Assembly (NCBI RefSeq): GCF_042731755.1
Contig: NZ_JBHWLR010000002.1
Location: 1 to 64,000 of the forward strand
DNA: 64,000 nucleotides
Direction: 5' to 3'
Origin: Promicromonospora sp042731755
GTDB lineage: Bacteria > Actinomycetota > Actinomycetes > Actinomycetales > Cellulomonadaceae
Of the stretch, positions 15,400 through 22,961 are shown one piece after another. Below the pieces are notes generated by a model. The model was given only the letters and a program-made list of their open reading frames with translations. It was not told the origin of the DNA and did not search any database. Position 1 is the stretch's first letter. Each line of letters starts with the position of its first letter. Both the position numbers and the translations under genes were made by a program.

Positions 15400-16608
15400 A
15401 TGGATGTCTCGCCGCTCGTCTGGACGCTCACGGTCGCAGGGATCGTGCTGCTGCTCCTCTTCGACTACTTCTTCCACGTGCGCAAGGCGCACGTCCCCGG
15501 GCTGAGAGAGGCCGCGATCTGGTCCTCGATCTACGTGGGGATCGCGCTGCTCTTCGGGGTGGGTGTGCTGGTGCTGGGCGGGGTCGCCGCGGGGTCGGAG
15601 TACTTCTCCGGCTACATCACCGAGAAGGCGCTGTCGGTCGACAACCTGTTCGTCTTCCTCATCGTCATGACCAGCTTCCGCGTGCCGCGGGAGGACCAGC
15701 AGAAGGTCCTGCTGTTCGGCATCACGTTCTCGCTGGCCGCGCGCACCGGGTTCATCTTCCTCGGCGCGGCCCTGATCAACTCGTTCGCGTGGGTGTTCTA
15801 CATCTTCGGCCTCATCCTGCTGGTCACCGCCGGCAACATGCTCAAGCCGGAGAGCTCGGAGTCACGGCACGAGGAGAACATCGCGGTGCGGGTCGCCCGC
15901 AGGCTGTTCCACACGAGCCCGGACTACGACGGCGACAAGCTGTTCACGATCCACGACGGCAAGCGGGCGCTGACCCCGATGCTGCTGGTCATGGTGGCGA
16001 TCGGCGGCACGGACCTGCTGTTCGCGCTCGACTCGATCCCCGCGATCTTCGGCCTGACGCAGGACGTGTACATCGTGTTCACCGCCACCGCGTTCTCGCT
16101 GCTGGGCCTGCGTCAGCTCTACTTCCTCCTGGACGGCCTGCTCGACCGGCTGATCTACCTCTCGTACGGGCTGGCCATCATCCTCGCCTTCATCGGGGTC
16201 AAGCTGGTGCTCCACGCGCTGCACGAGAACAACGTGCCGTTCATCAACGGCGGCGAGCCGGTACCGGTCTTCGAGATCAGCACGGGTCTGTCCCTCACGG
16301 TCATCCTCGGGGTGATCACGGTGACCGTGGTCGCTTCGCTGTGGAGCAAGGCCGGGCGGGCGCAGACGGCTATCGCCAACGCCCGCCGGCACGCGACGGA
16401 ATACCTGGACCTCGGCTACACGGCCGACCACGCCGAGCGCATCCGGGTCTACGCGGCGCTCTGCGAGGAGGAGACGACGATCAAGAACCTCGGCGAGAAG
16501 TACCGGCAGAAGGCCCGCGACGAGAGCGAGCTCATGGACCTCCTGCACCGGGCGCACGCCGAGCACGACGAGTCGGTCCGCCGGGCCGTCCGGGACGGGA
16601 CGGCTTAG
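15400..16608 (+). CDS. TerC/Alx-family integral membrane protein
   Basis: A 402-aa membrane protein with about nine helices. Typical TerC signatures are present: SGYITEKALSVDNLFVFLIV (conserved acidic Glu/Asp in membrane), GGTDLLFALDSIPAIFGLTQD and FSLLGLRQLYFLL. Family members export Mn2+ or supply metal to exported proteins and are linked to tellurite resistance. A soluble ~70-residue C-terminal extension (from about residue 325, ARRHATEYLDLGYTADHAERIRV onward) goes beyond the usual end. ATG 15400 is chosen over the longer reading because it opens the first helix. Its stop codon overlaps that of the convergent FNT gene. Confidence 0.9.
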   Translation: MDVSPLVWTLTVAGIVLLLLFDYFFHVRKAHVPGLREAAIWSSIYVGIALLFGVGVLVLGGVAAGSEYFSGYITEKALSVDNLFVFLIVMTSFRVPREDQQKVLLFGITFSLAARTGFIFLGAALINSFAWVFYIFGLILLVTAGNMLKPESSESRHEENIAVRVARRLFHTSPDYDGDKLFTIHDGKRALTPMLLVMVAIGGTDLLFALDSIPAIFGLTQDVYIVFTATAFSLLGLRQLYFLLDGLLDRLIYLSYGLAIILAFIGVKLVLHALHENNVPFINGGEPVPVFEISTGLSLTVILGVITVTVVASLWSKAGRAQTAIANARRHATEYLDLGYTADHAERIRVYAALCEEETTIKNLGEKYRQKARDESELMDLLHRAHAEHDESVRRAVRDGTA

Positions 16609-17417
16609 CGCAGCACCCTTTCCGGGGCAGTCCTGAGGTGCGTGCGATAGATCACGACTCCGACGAACATCAGTCCTCCGACGAGATTGCCGAGCACGGT
16701 CGGCAGCTCGTTCCAGATCAAATAATCGGTGATCGTGAAATTGCCGCCGAGCATGAGCCCGATCGGGAAGAGGAACATGTTGACGACGGAATGCTCGAAA
16801 CCCATGTAGAAGAACACCAGGATCGGCATCCACATCGCGATGACCTTGCCCGCGAGGCTGTCCGACATCATGGCGCCGACGACGCCGGTCGAGACCATCC
16901 AGTTGCAGAGGATTCCGCGCACGAAAAGGGTGAGCATGCCGGCCGCTCCGTGCTCCGCGTAACCCACGGTCCGGCCCTCACCGATCACACCGATCGCCTG
17001 GCCGACCTCGCTCGGCGGGCTGGAGAAGCCATAGGTGACGACGATGGCCATGAGCAGGGCGGTCGTCAGCGCCCCGGCGAAATTTCCGAGGAAGACGAGC
17101 CCCCAGTTGCGGAGCACGGCCGCGCCAGTCACGCCGGGGCGCTTGTCCAGCCACGCGAGCGGGACGAGCGTGAACACCCCGGTCAGCAGGTCGTAGCCGA
17201 GCAGGTACAGCATGCAGAAGCCGACCGGGAAGAGGACGGCCCCCACGAGCGGCTGGCCGGTCTGCACGCTGACGGTGACGGCGAAGGCGGCGGCCAGGGC
17301 GAGGATCGCGCCGGCCATGTAGCTGCGGATGAGGGTGTCGCGGGTGGACATCAACGCCTTGGACTGGCCGGCGTCGACCATCCGGATCGCGAAGTCCTTG
17401 GGGGCAACGTAAGACAT
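16605..17417 (-). CDS. Formate/nitrite transporter (FNT) family channel
   Basis: A 270-aa membrane protein with six helices and the FNT features: RNWGLVFLGNFAGAL, then ILCNWMV (the conserved NW in helix 4) and MGFEHSVVNMFLFPIGL, which contains the central-gate His. FNT channels pass small monovalent anions or their acids (formate, nitrite, hydrosulfide). It lies 26 bp downstream of cyanase, so cyanate, nitrite or a related anion is a plausible cargo here (inference). RBS GGAG about 8 nt before ATG 17417. The 3' end shares bases with the TerC stop codon. Confidence 0.9.
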   Translation of the reverse strand: MSYVAPKDFAIRMVDAGQSKALMSTRDTLIRSYMAGAILALAAAFAVTVSVQTGQPLVGAVLFPVGFCMLYLLGYDLLTGVFTLVPLAWLDKRPGVTGAAVLRNWGLVFLGNFAGALTTALLMAIVVTYGFSSPPSEVGQAIGVIGEGRTVGYAEHGAAGMLTLFVRGILCNWMVSTGVVGAMMSDSLAGKVIAMWMPILVFFYMGFEHSVVNMFLFPIGLMLGGNFTITDYLIWNELPTVLGNLVGGLMFVGVVIYRTHLRTAPERVLR

Positions 17418-17443
17418 GAGGGGGCTCCGTATCGAGGTCTCGG

Positions 17444-17896
17444 TCACCACTGGTACTTCAGGAACTTGCCGTCGATGATGACGCGGACGCGGTCCCCGTC
17501 CGGGTCCTCCCGGCGGGAGATCTCGACGTTGCAGTTGATCGCGCTCATGATCCCGTCGCCGAACTCCTCGTGGATGGCTTCCTTGAGGGCCGGGCCGTAG
17601 ACGTCCAGGAGCTCGTAGAAGCGGTAGATCGTCGGGTCCGCCCGGAGGGTGTCGCCGTTCAGGCGGTACGGCTGCTCCTGGAGGGCGACGACGGTGTCCT
17701 CGTCGAGCTCCAGCCGCCGGCCGACCGCCTCGGCGACGTCGGCGGGGACCGGGTGCGAACCCAGGAGCGCGGCGATGGTCCACAGCAGGGGGCGGTCGAT
17801 CTCTTCGGCGACCTGTGCCCAGGTCGTTCCCGACCGGCGCAGGGATGTGCGGACGTCCTGCGTCGCGGCCTCACGCGTGCTGTTCCATGTCGTCAT
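17444..17896 (-). CDS. cynS: Cyanase (cyanate hydratase)
   Basis: A 150-aa protein matching cyanase along its length (family 147-160 aa). The N-terminal helical POU-like domain (TWAQVAEEIDRPLLWTIAALLGSHPV) is followed by the catalytic core: PTIYRFYELLDVYGPALK supplies the catalytic Arg and Glu, and FGDGIMSAINCNV the catalytic Ser. It converts cyanate and bicarbonate to ammonia and CO2 via carbamate, giving detoxification and a nitrogen source; active as a decamer in the cytoplasm. It is first in a two-gene operon with the FNT channel and divergent from a PAS-AraC regulator. Confidence 0.95.
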   Translation of the reverse strand: MTTWNSTREAATQDVRTSLRRSGTTWAQVAEEIDRPLLWTIAALLGSHPVPADVAEAVGRRLELDEDTVVALQEQPYRLNGDTLRADPTIYRFYELLDVYGPALKEAIHEEFGDGIMSAINCNVEISRREDPDGDRVRVIIDGKFLKYQW

Positions 17897-17992
17897 CTGA
17901 TCTCCGGTCGGAAAGGGGCGGTCGGGTACCGCCCGTGTGCCTTCATCTCACCGAACCGGCATCCGCACTCCCAGGCCGTTTGCGAACGGTTA

Positions 17993-18045
17993 TGCGCAGA
18001 AAGCGCAGCCGCAACGTCCTTTTACGAGCGTGAAACGTCTGCGCA
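17993..18045. promoter_or_regulatory. GCGCA-rich repeats in the cynS / AraC divergent region
   Basis: TGCGCAGA (17993-18000) and TCTGCGCA (18038-18045) form an inverted repeat 37 bp apart, with AGCGCAG between them (18002-18008). AraC-type activators bind such spaced half-sites, so these are candidate sites for the PAS-AraC protein encoded just downstream. This is inferred from sequence pattern and position. Confidence 0.4.
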
Positions 18046-18097
18046 ACGGCCGCGGGATCGCCCTGCGCGTACCGTCCCCGGGAGAACGGAGGAACCG

Positions 18098-18889
18098 ATG
18101 GCCGCACTGGCGCAATACCCGACGAAACCCACCGCGGAGCATGCCGCGGAATGGCTGCTGCTCGCGGATGTGGTCAGTGAGGCTCCCGTTCCGTTATGGG
18201 TCATCGGACCTGAAGGATCCGTGGTCGTCGCGAACAGGGCAGCGGTCTCTTTCCTCGGCTACCGGAACGAGCTCGATCTCGTGGGTGGTCCCAGTCATGA
18301 GCTGCTCCACCGCAACCGGCTCGACGGGACCGCATATCCACCCGACGAGTGTCCGATCATCTGCGCTCAGGGACTGGAGCATCAGGGCCAGGAATGGTTC
18401 GTGACGCGTGCGGGAGACCCACGCCCGGTGCACTGGTCGACGAGAAGGCTCCACGACACGGGTGCCACGGTCCTGAGCTTCATGCCCACCGCTCCCGACG
18501 CCGTGCGGCACCGGGCTGAGGAGCGTCTGCGTGACTCGGCGCCGGCGTCCGCCCGCCCCCGGTCGCGGGCAGTGCTGCGCGACGGGCTGTACGCGATCAT
18601 CCACGAACGGTTCGCGGACCCCATGTTCTCCGTGGCCGACCTGGCCGCCGAGGCGCACGTCTCGGTGCGATCGCTTCAGGCCCTGTTCGCGGACGTCGGG
18701 CGATCACCCGCGTCCGAGGTGCGGCGGATCCGTCTCGAGTTCGCGCACGGCATGCTGGAACGGGGGCACGGCGTGCAGACGGCGTGCCAGCGCTCCGGGT
18801 TCCTCGACCCGGGGTCCTTCGGACGGGCCTTCCGTCGGCGCTTCGGCTACGCCCCGAGCCAGGTGCGCCCGACGGCGGCGAGCGGCTAG
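18098..18889 (+). CDS. PAS-domain AraC-family regulator
   Basis: A 263-aa protein. Residues about 20-125 form a PAS domain (ADVVSEAPVPLWVIGPEGSVVVANRAAVSFLGY, then WFVTRAGDPRPVHWSTRRL). Residues about 165-258 form an AraC double helix-turn-helix (FSVADLAAEAHVSVRSLQALF and SGFLDPGSFGRAFRRRFGYAPSQVR). A perfect GGAGG RBS precedes ATG 18098. PAS-AraC fusions are less usual than cupin-AraC ones. It is divergent from cynS-FNT and so probably activates it. Its stop codon overlaps that of the convergent FAD protein (CTAG). Confidence 0.88.
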   Translation: MAALAQYPTKPTAEHAAEWLLLADVVSEAPVPLWVIGPEGSVVVANRAAVSFLGYRNELDLVGGPSHELLHRNRLDGTAYPPDECPIICAQGLEHQGQEWFVTRAGDPRPVHWSTRRLHDTGATVLSFMPTAPDAVRHRAEERLRDSAPASARPRSRAVLRDGLYAIIHERFADPMFSVADLAAEAHVSVRSLQALFADVGRSPASEVRRIRLEFAHGMLERGHGVQTACQRSGFLDPGSFGRAFRRRFGYAPSQVRPTAASG

Positions 18890-20967
18890 AGCCGGTCTGA
18901 CGGGCCGGCCTCGGGCAAGACGACGCCGAGGATCCGCGCCGCCGCGACGTCCGCCCCCGCGAGCAGCGGGGACGGCACGCCCGGGCTCGCGCCGATCGCG
19001 GAGCCGCGCTGGACGGCCTCGGCGGGGATACCGAGCACGACGACGCGGTCGTCGGCGGCGCCCGCGGCGTCCACGAGCGCGCAGCCGTCCCTGGTCACGT
19101 CGAGGCTCTCGGAGGCGACCGTGCCGCCCGCCGCCGTGGGCAGCGGGTGGCGGCGCGCCCGACCGGAGTCGAGCAGGGCGCGCAGCAGCGGGTCGTCGGT
19201 CGGGCTCACGGCGCCCCGGTGCATCCGGGTCTCGATCAGCGCCCGGGTGCGGACGGCGTCGCGCACCCTGCTGCGTGCGACGAATGCGCCGTCCTCGACC
19301 TCGATGCCGGTGTTCTCGCCGAGCAGCTCCACGACGCCGGCCCGGACGAGCGCGAGGAGCTGGGCGGTCCGCCGTGGGGGAGGGCCCGAGGCGAGTGCGA
19401 GGCCGAGCGGGATCAGCACGCCCTCGCCGAATGCCTCCAGGGACGCGCCGTCGACGACGCCCGCCCGCGTGAGCCGGGCGACCTCGCCGCGCAGCGTCTC
19501 CATGGCCTGGTTGACGCGGGCGCGCGGGGACGTGAGCGGGGACGACACCGACTCCTGCTCGTCGCGCACCCAGCCCTCGACCCACGCGGGCCACGCCGAC
19601 GGGTCGACGAGCGGCGGCCGGTCCGCGCGCGCCGGGTCGACGGCGTCCGCGGGGTCGACGACGAGGGCGGCGGCCGCGCGCACCGGGTCGGCGGACTGCT
19701 CCAGGAGTTCCGCGATGCCGTCCGGCGTCAGGCCCGGGCGCAGGGCGGACGGCCGGTGCTCGGCCAGCGCCGTCAGGTGGGCGAGCACCAGCTCGGCGGA
19801 CAGCAGCGGCCAGACGTCACGCGCCAGGTCGAGCACGGGCCGCCCGCCCGCGCGGGCCGCCAGGGCGGCGAAGCGCTCGCGCGTCGCGATCCGCGCCACG
19901 TAGGGCGTGGGCAGCCCGTCGGCGAGCGCGCCCTTGCCCCGGTACGGCAGCCCGCGCCGCGATCCCGCGAGCAGGTGCGGTTCGTTGCCGCTCGGGACAT
20001 AGCGCAGGGCGGCGCCCGCGTGGGGACCGTCGGCGCCGCCGTCGTCGCAGGGGCGGCCGGACGCGTCGGTCGGCGCACCGGTACCGGCGTCGACGAACCG
20101 GCCGCCGCGCCCCACGGTCAGTAGTGCGAGCACGTCGAAGAAGTTGGCGCCCAGGCCCGCGACCAGTACGTCCTCGCCGGCGGGCACGGCGTCCCAGTCG
20201 CGTTCGGCGGGCATGCCCGGCTCGACGTAGACCAGGCCGTGCGCGCGGGCGGCGTCGGCGAACCGCTCGGTGCGGGCGGAGCGCCTGGCCTGGATCATGC
20301 CCTGCGCGAGCACGACGACGGGGGTGGTCAGGATCGCCGGTTCGACGACGGCGCTCGGGGCGGGCGGCCGAGCGGAGGCGCTCGCAGCGGCCGGGCGAGC
20401 GGAGGCGCTCGCGGCGGCCTGTTCCGCGAGCACGACCTCCCGTAGGCCGAACCCCGCCGCGCGCACGTCCACGACCGTGCCGTGCACCGGCACCACCTCG
20501 ATGCTCCCGCGCCGCGCGGCCTCGTCGAGCTGGTCCAGGTAGTAGGCGCCCTGGAGCCGCCGGGTCGGGTACGAGCCGGGGCCGAGCCCGCGCGCCTCGT
20601 CCCGGGCCCAGTCGGTGCCCGGGCGGGAGTCGGTGTCCGACGCCGCAGCGTGCGCCCAGTCGACCAGGTCCGGCCCGGCGACGACGGGCCCGGTCATCGG
20701 CGTGGAGGCGTCGGCGTGCACGGTGGTGCGCGCCGCCCACGTGTTGTTCAGCAGCAGCGGGGACTGGTCGGTACGCCAGGTCGCCCCGGCGCCGACCTCC
20801 ACCCGGTCGACGACGGCGATCCGCAGCACGGGAAGCGTCCCGTCGGGTGCCGCGCCCGAGGGCGCGTCCGGCCGACGCCGGGCGGCGAGCCGGGCGACGA
20901 CGGCGACGGCCCGCGGTCCGCCGCCGACGATCACGGCGTCGAACGGCATCATGTGTGCGTCGCTCAC
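18886..20967 (-). CDS. FAD/NAD(P)-binding protein (NAD_binding_9 type)
   Basis: A 693-aa protein. The N-terminus FDAVIVGGGPRAVAVVARL is a Rossmann GxGPR motif of the FAD/NAD(P)-binding family 9 (HI0933/PF13454-like). A second nucleotide-binding segment is EDVLVAGLGANFFDVLALL, followed by PSGNEPHLLAGSRRGLPYRGKG, conserved in this family. The enzyme activity of these proteins is not established. The GTG start at 20967 overlaps the hyuB stop by 4 nt (GTGA); ATGs at 20952/20949 are alternatives. It is the last gene of the hydantoinase operon, so it probably acts on the released product. A 27-nt duplication encodes an Ala-Ser-Arg-Pro low-complexity insert near 20370-20412. Confidence 0.8.
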   Translation of the reverse strand: MSDAHMMPFDAVIVGGGPRAVAVVARLAARRRPDAPSGAAPDGTLPVLRIAVVDRVEVGAGATWRTDQSPLLLNNTWAARTTVHADASTPMTGPVVAGPDLVDWAHAAASDTDSRPGTDWARDEARGLGPGSYPTRRLQGAYYLDQLDEAARRGSIEVVPVHGTVVDVRAAGFGLREVVLAEQAAASASARPAAASASARPPAPSAVVEPAILTTPVVVLAQGMIQARRSARTERFADAARAHGLVYVEPGMPAERDWDAVPAGEDVLVAGLGANFFDVLALLTVGRGGRFVDAGTGAPTDASGRPCDDGGADGPHAGAALRYVPSGNEPHLLAGSRRGLPYRGKGALADGLPTPYVARIATRERFAALAARAGGRPVLDLARDVWPLLSAELVLAHLTALAEHRPSALRPGLTPDGIAELLEQSADPVRAAAALVVDPADAVDPARADRPPLVDPSAWPAWVEGWVRDEQESVSSPLTSPRARVNQAMETLRGEVARLTRAGVVDGASLEAFGEGVLIPLGLALASGPPPRRTAQLLALVRAGVVELLGENTGIEVEDGAFVARSRVRDAVRTRALIETRMHRGAVSPTDDPLLRALLDSGRARRHPLPTAAGGTVASESLDVTRDGCALVDAAGAADDRVVVLGIPAEAVQRGSAIGASPGVPSPLLAGADVAAARILGVVLPEAGPSDRL

Positions 20968-22958
20968 GCGGCGCCGGTCACGTCCGCCACGGCTTCCGCG
21001 AACGCATGCTCCGCCACGACGAGCGCCTCCTCGGACGCGGCCACGCCGGGGAACCGGTCGGGCAGCCCGGCCAGCACACCCCCGAGGATCTCCCGGCGCC
21101 GGGCCGCGCGCGTCGTCGTCGGCAGCGTGCGGAGGTAAATGTCGAGCCGGTCGGCGAGCGCGGAGGGGAAGACCCGTTCCCAGCGTTCGCGCTCGGGGCC
21201 GAGCGAGTGTGCCCGGCCAACCTCCGCCGCAACGGAACGCCCCGTCCGTTCCGCCGCGGTCGCGGCGACGTCCAGCACGCCGTCGCGCACCACGACCCCG
21301 TACGCCTCCAGCGCCGCACCGGGAGTGACGAGCCCTGCGGCGACATCCGCCAGCACGGCCGCCTCGTCCCGCTCCAGCGGGTCGCCGTAGCCGCCCGCGC
21401 CGGAGGTGCGCAGCACCACGCGGTCGCCGGCGCGCAGCGGGTGCACGTCCACGACCGACAGCCGCCGCTCGTCGGCGCGGCCCTCGTTGACCACGAGCTC
21501 GGTCAGCGCGCCGGGCCGCCCGCCCGCGAAGCCCCAGGGCCGGAACCGCAGCCGCTCCAGCCCGCGGGCCAGCAGCCCGCCGTCGGTCAGCGCCTCGAAC
21601 TCCAGCTCCAGGCCGGAGCCGCCGCGCCACCGTCCGGCGCCGCCGGAGTCGGCCCGCAGGGCGTAGCGCAGCACGCGCACGCTCACGTTCGCCTCGACGG
21701 TCTCGACCGGGTTGTTGGAGAGGTTGGAGATGCCGGAGTCGCGCCCGTCCGCGCCGTCGGCGCCGTGCCGCGCCCCGGTGCCACCGACCATCGGCTCGAC
21801 GACGTCCACGCGGGACCCGTCGGCCGCCGCGAAGACGACGGGCACGACCAGCCCGCTGGACGCCGCGGGCAGTACCTCGGGGGCGGCCTGGACCAGCGCC
21901 CCGGACACCACGTCGTTCACCCGCGACGTCGTGGCGTGCCGCACGCCGGTCGCCGCGGTGCCGGTCGCGTTGAGCAGCGTGCCCTCGGGCGCGGTGAAGC
22001 CGATGACGTCCATCAGCCCGCCGTTGAGCGGCACGGCCGGGTCGAGCGTGCCGATCAGTGCGAACAGCCGCGTGACCACCCACGAGTGCGCGCGCCCGAA
22101 CGTCACCATGTTCAGCGCGGCCTCGACCTGCGGGTCGGTGCCCGTCAGGTCGAGGTGCACGGCGCCGTCGTCGACCGTGGCCGTGACCACGACCCGCAGC
22201 GGCACGCCGCTCACGCCGTCGTTGTCGAGGTAGTCCTCGAAGCGGTAGGTGCCGTCGGCGAGCGCGCGCAGGGCGCTGCGGGCGCGGGCCGCGCTCTGCT
22301 CGCGGGCGAAGGCGCCGACGTCGGCGAACCCGGCCGGGCCGAGGTCGGCGGTGAGCTCGCCGACCCGCCGCCGTCCGGTGTCCAGCGCGGCGAGCATCGC
22401 GTGCAGGTCGCCCCGGTTGGCCTCGGGCGTGCGGGAGTTGGCCGCCAGGATCGCCTCGACCTCGGGCACCACGGTCCCAGCGCGGACGTACCGCAGGGGC
22501 GGGATCCGCAGCCCCTCGGCGAACACGGAGTCGTTGAGCACGCTCACGGAGGAGGGCACGCGCCCGCCGACGTCGGACACGTGCACGAAAGCCCAGCCGT
22601 ACCCGACCAGCTCGTCGCCGTCGAAGAGCGGCGCGATCGCGTGCACGTCGGGCAGGTGCGTCGAGAGGCCGCCGGAGAGGTACGGGTCGTTCGTCAGCAC
22701 CACGTCGCCGGGCGCCAGCGGCCCGCCCGCCGTCGCGGCTTCGATCGCGGGGGTCAGGTCCAGCCCGACGAATCCGGAGACGCCGACGTCCTGCGGGTAG
22801 GCGACGAACCGGCCCGACAGGTCGGCCACGGCGCACGCGAAGTCGGCGGCGTCGCGCACGTACAGGCTGCGGCTCGCGCGCCGCAGCGTCAGGCACATCT
22901 CCTCGACCGCGGCCTGCAGCCGCGTGTGGGCGACGTCCTTCTCGACCGTCGTCAGCAC
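20964..22958 (-). CDS. hyuB: Hydantoinase B / oxoprolinase subunit
   Basis: A 664-aa protein of the HyuB family: NDPYLSGGLSTHLPDVHAIAPLF, GYGWAFVHVSDVGG, NSRTPEANRGDLHAMLAA and GAGGYGDPLERD are all family hallmarks, and the length is typical (500-700). With HyuA it forms the ATP-dependent N-methylhydantoinase/5-oxoprolinase/acetone carboxylase-like superfamily enzyme that opens cyclic amides. It lies 3 bp after hyuA and overlaps the FAD gene by 4 nt. The exact substrate is unknown. Confidence 0.93.
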   Translation of the reverse strand: MLTTVEKDVAHTRLQAAVEEMCLTLRRASRSLYVRDAADFACAVADLSGRFVAYPQDVGVSGFVGLDLTPAIEAATAGGPLAPGDVVLTNDPYLSGGLSTHLPDVHAIAPLFDGDELVGYGWAFVHVSDVGGRVPSSVSVLNDSVFAEGLRIPPLRYVRAGTVVPEVEAILAANSRTPEANRGDLHAMLAALDTGRRRVGELTADLGPAGFADVGAFAREQSAARARSALRALADGTYRFEDYLDNDGVSGVPLRVVVTATVDDGAVHLDLTGTDPQVEAALNMVTFGRAHSWVVTRLFALIGTLDPAVPLNGGLMDVIGFTAPEGTLLNATGTAATGVRHATTSRVNDVVSGALVQAAPEVLPAASSGLVVPVVFAAADGSRVDVVEPMVGGTGARHGADGADGRDSGISNLSNNPVETVEANVSVRVLRYALRADSGGAGRWRGGSGLELEFEALTDGGLLARGLERLRFRPWGFAGGRPGALTELVVNEGRADERRLSVVDVHPLRAGDRVVLRTSGAGGYGDPLERDEAAVLADVAAGLVTPGAALEAYGVVVRDGVLDVAATAAERTGRSVAAEVGRAHSLGPERERWERVFPSALADRLDIYLRTLPTTTRAARRREILGGVLAGLPDRFPGVAASEEALVVAEHAFAEAVADVTGAA

Positions 22959-22961
22959 GGC

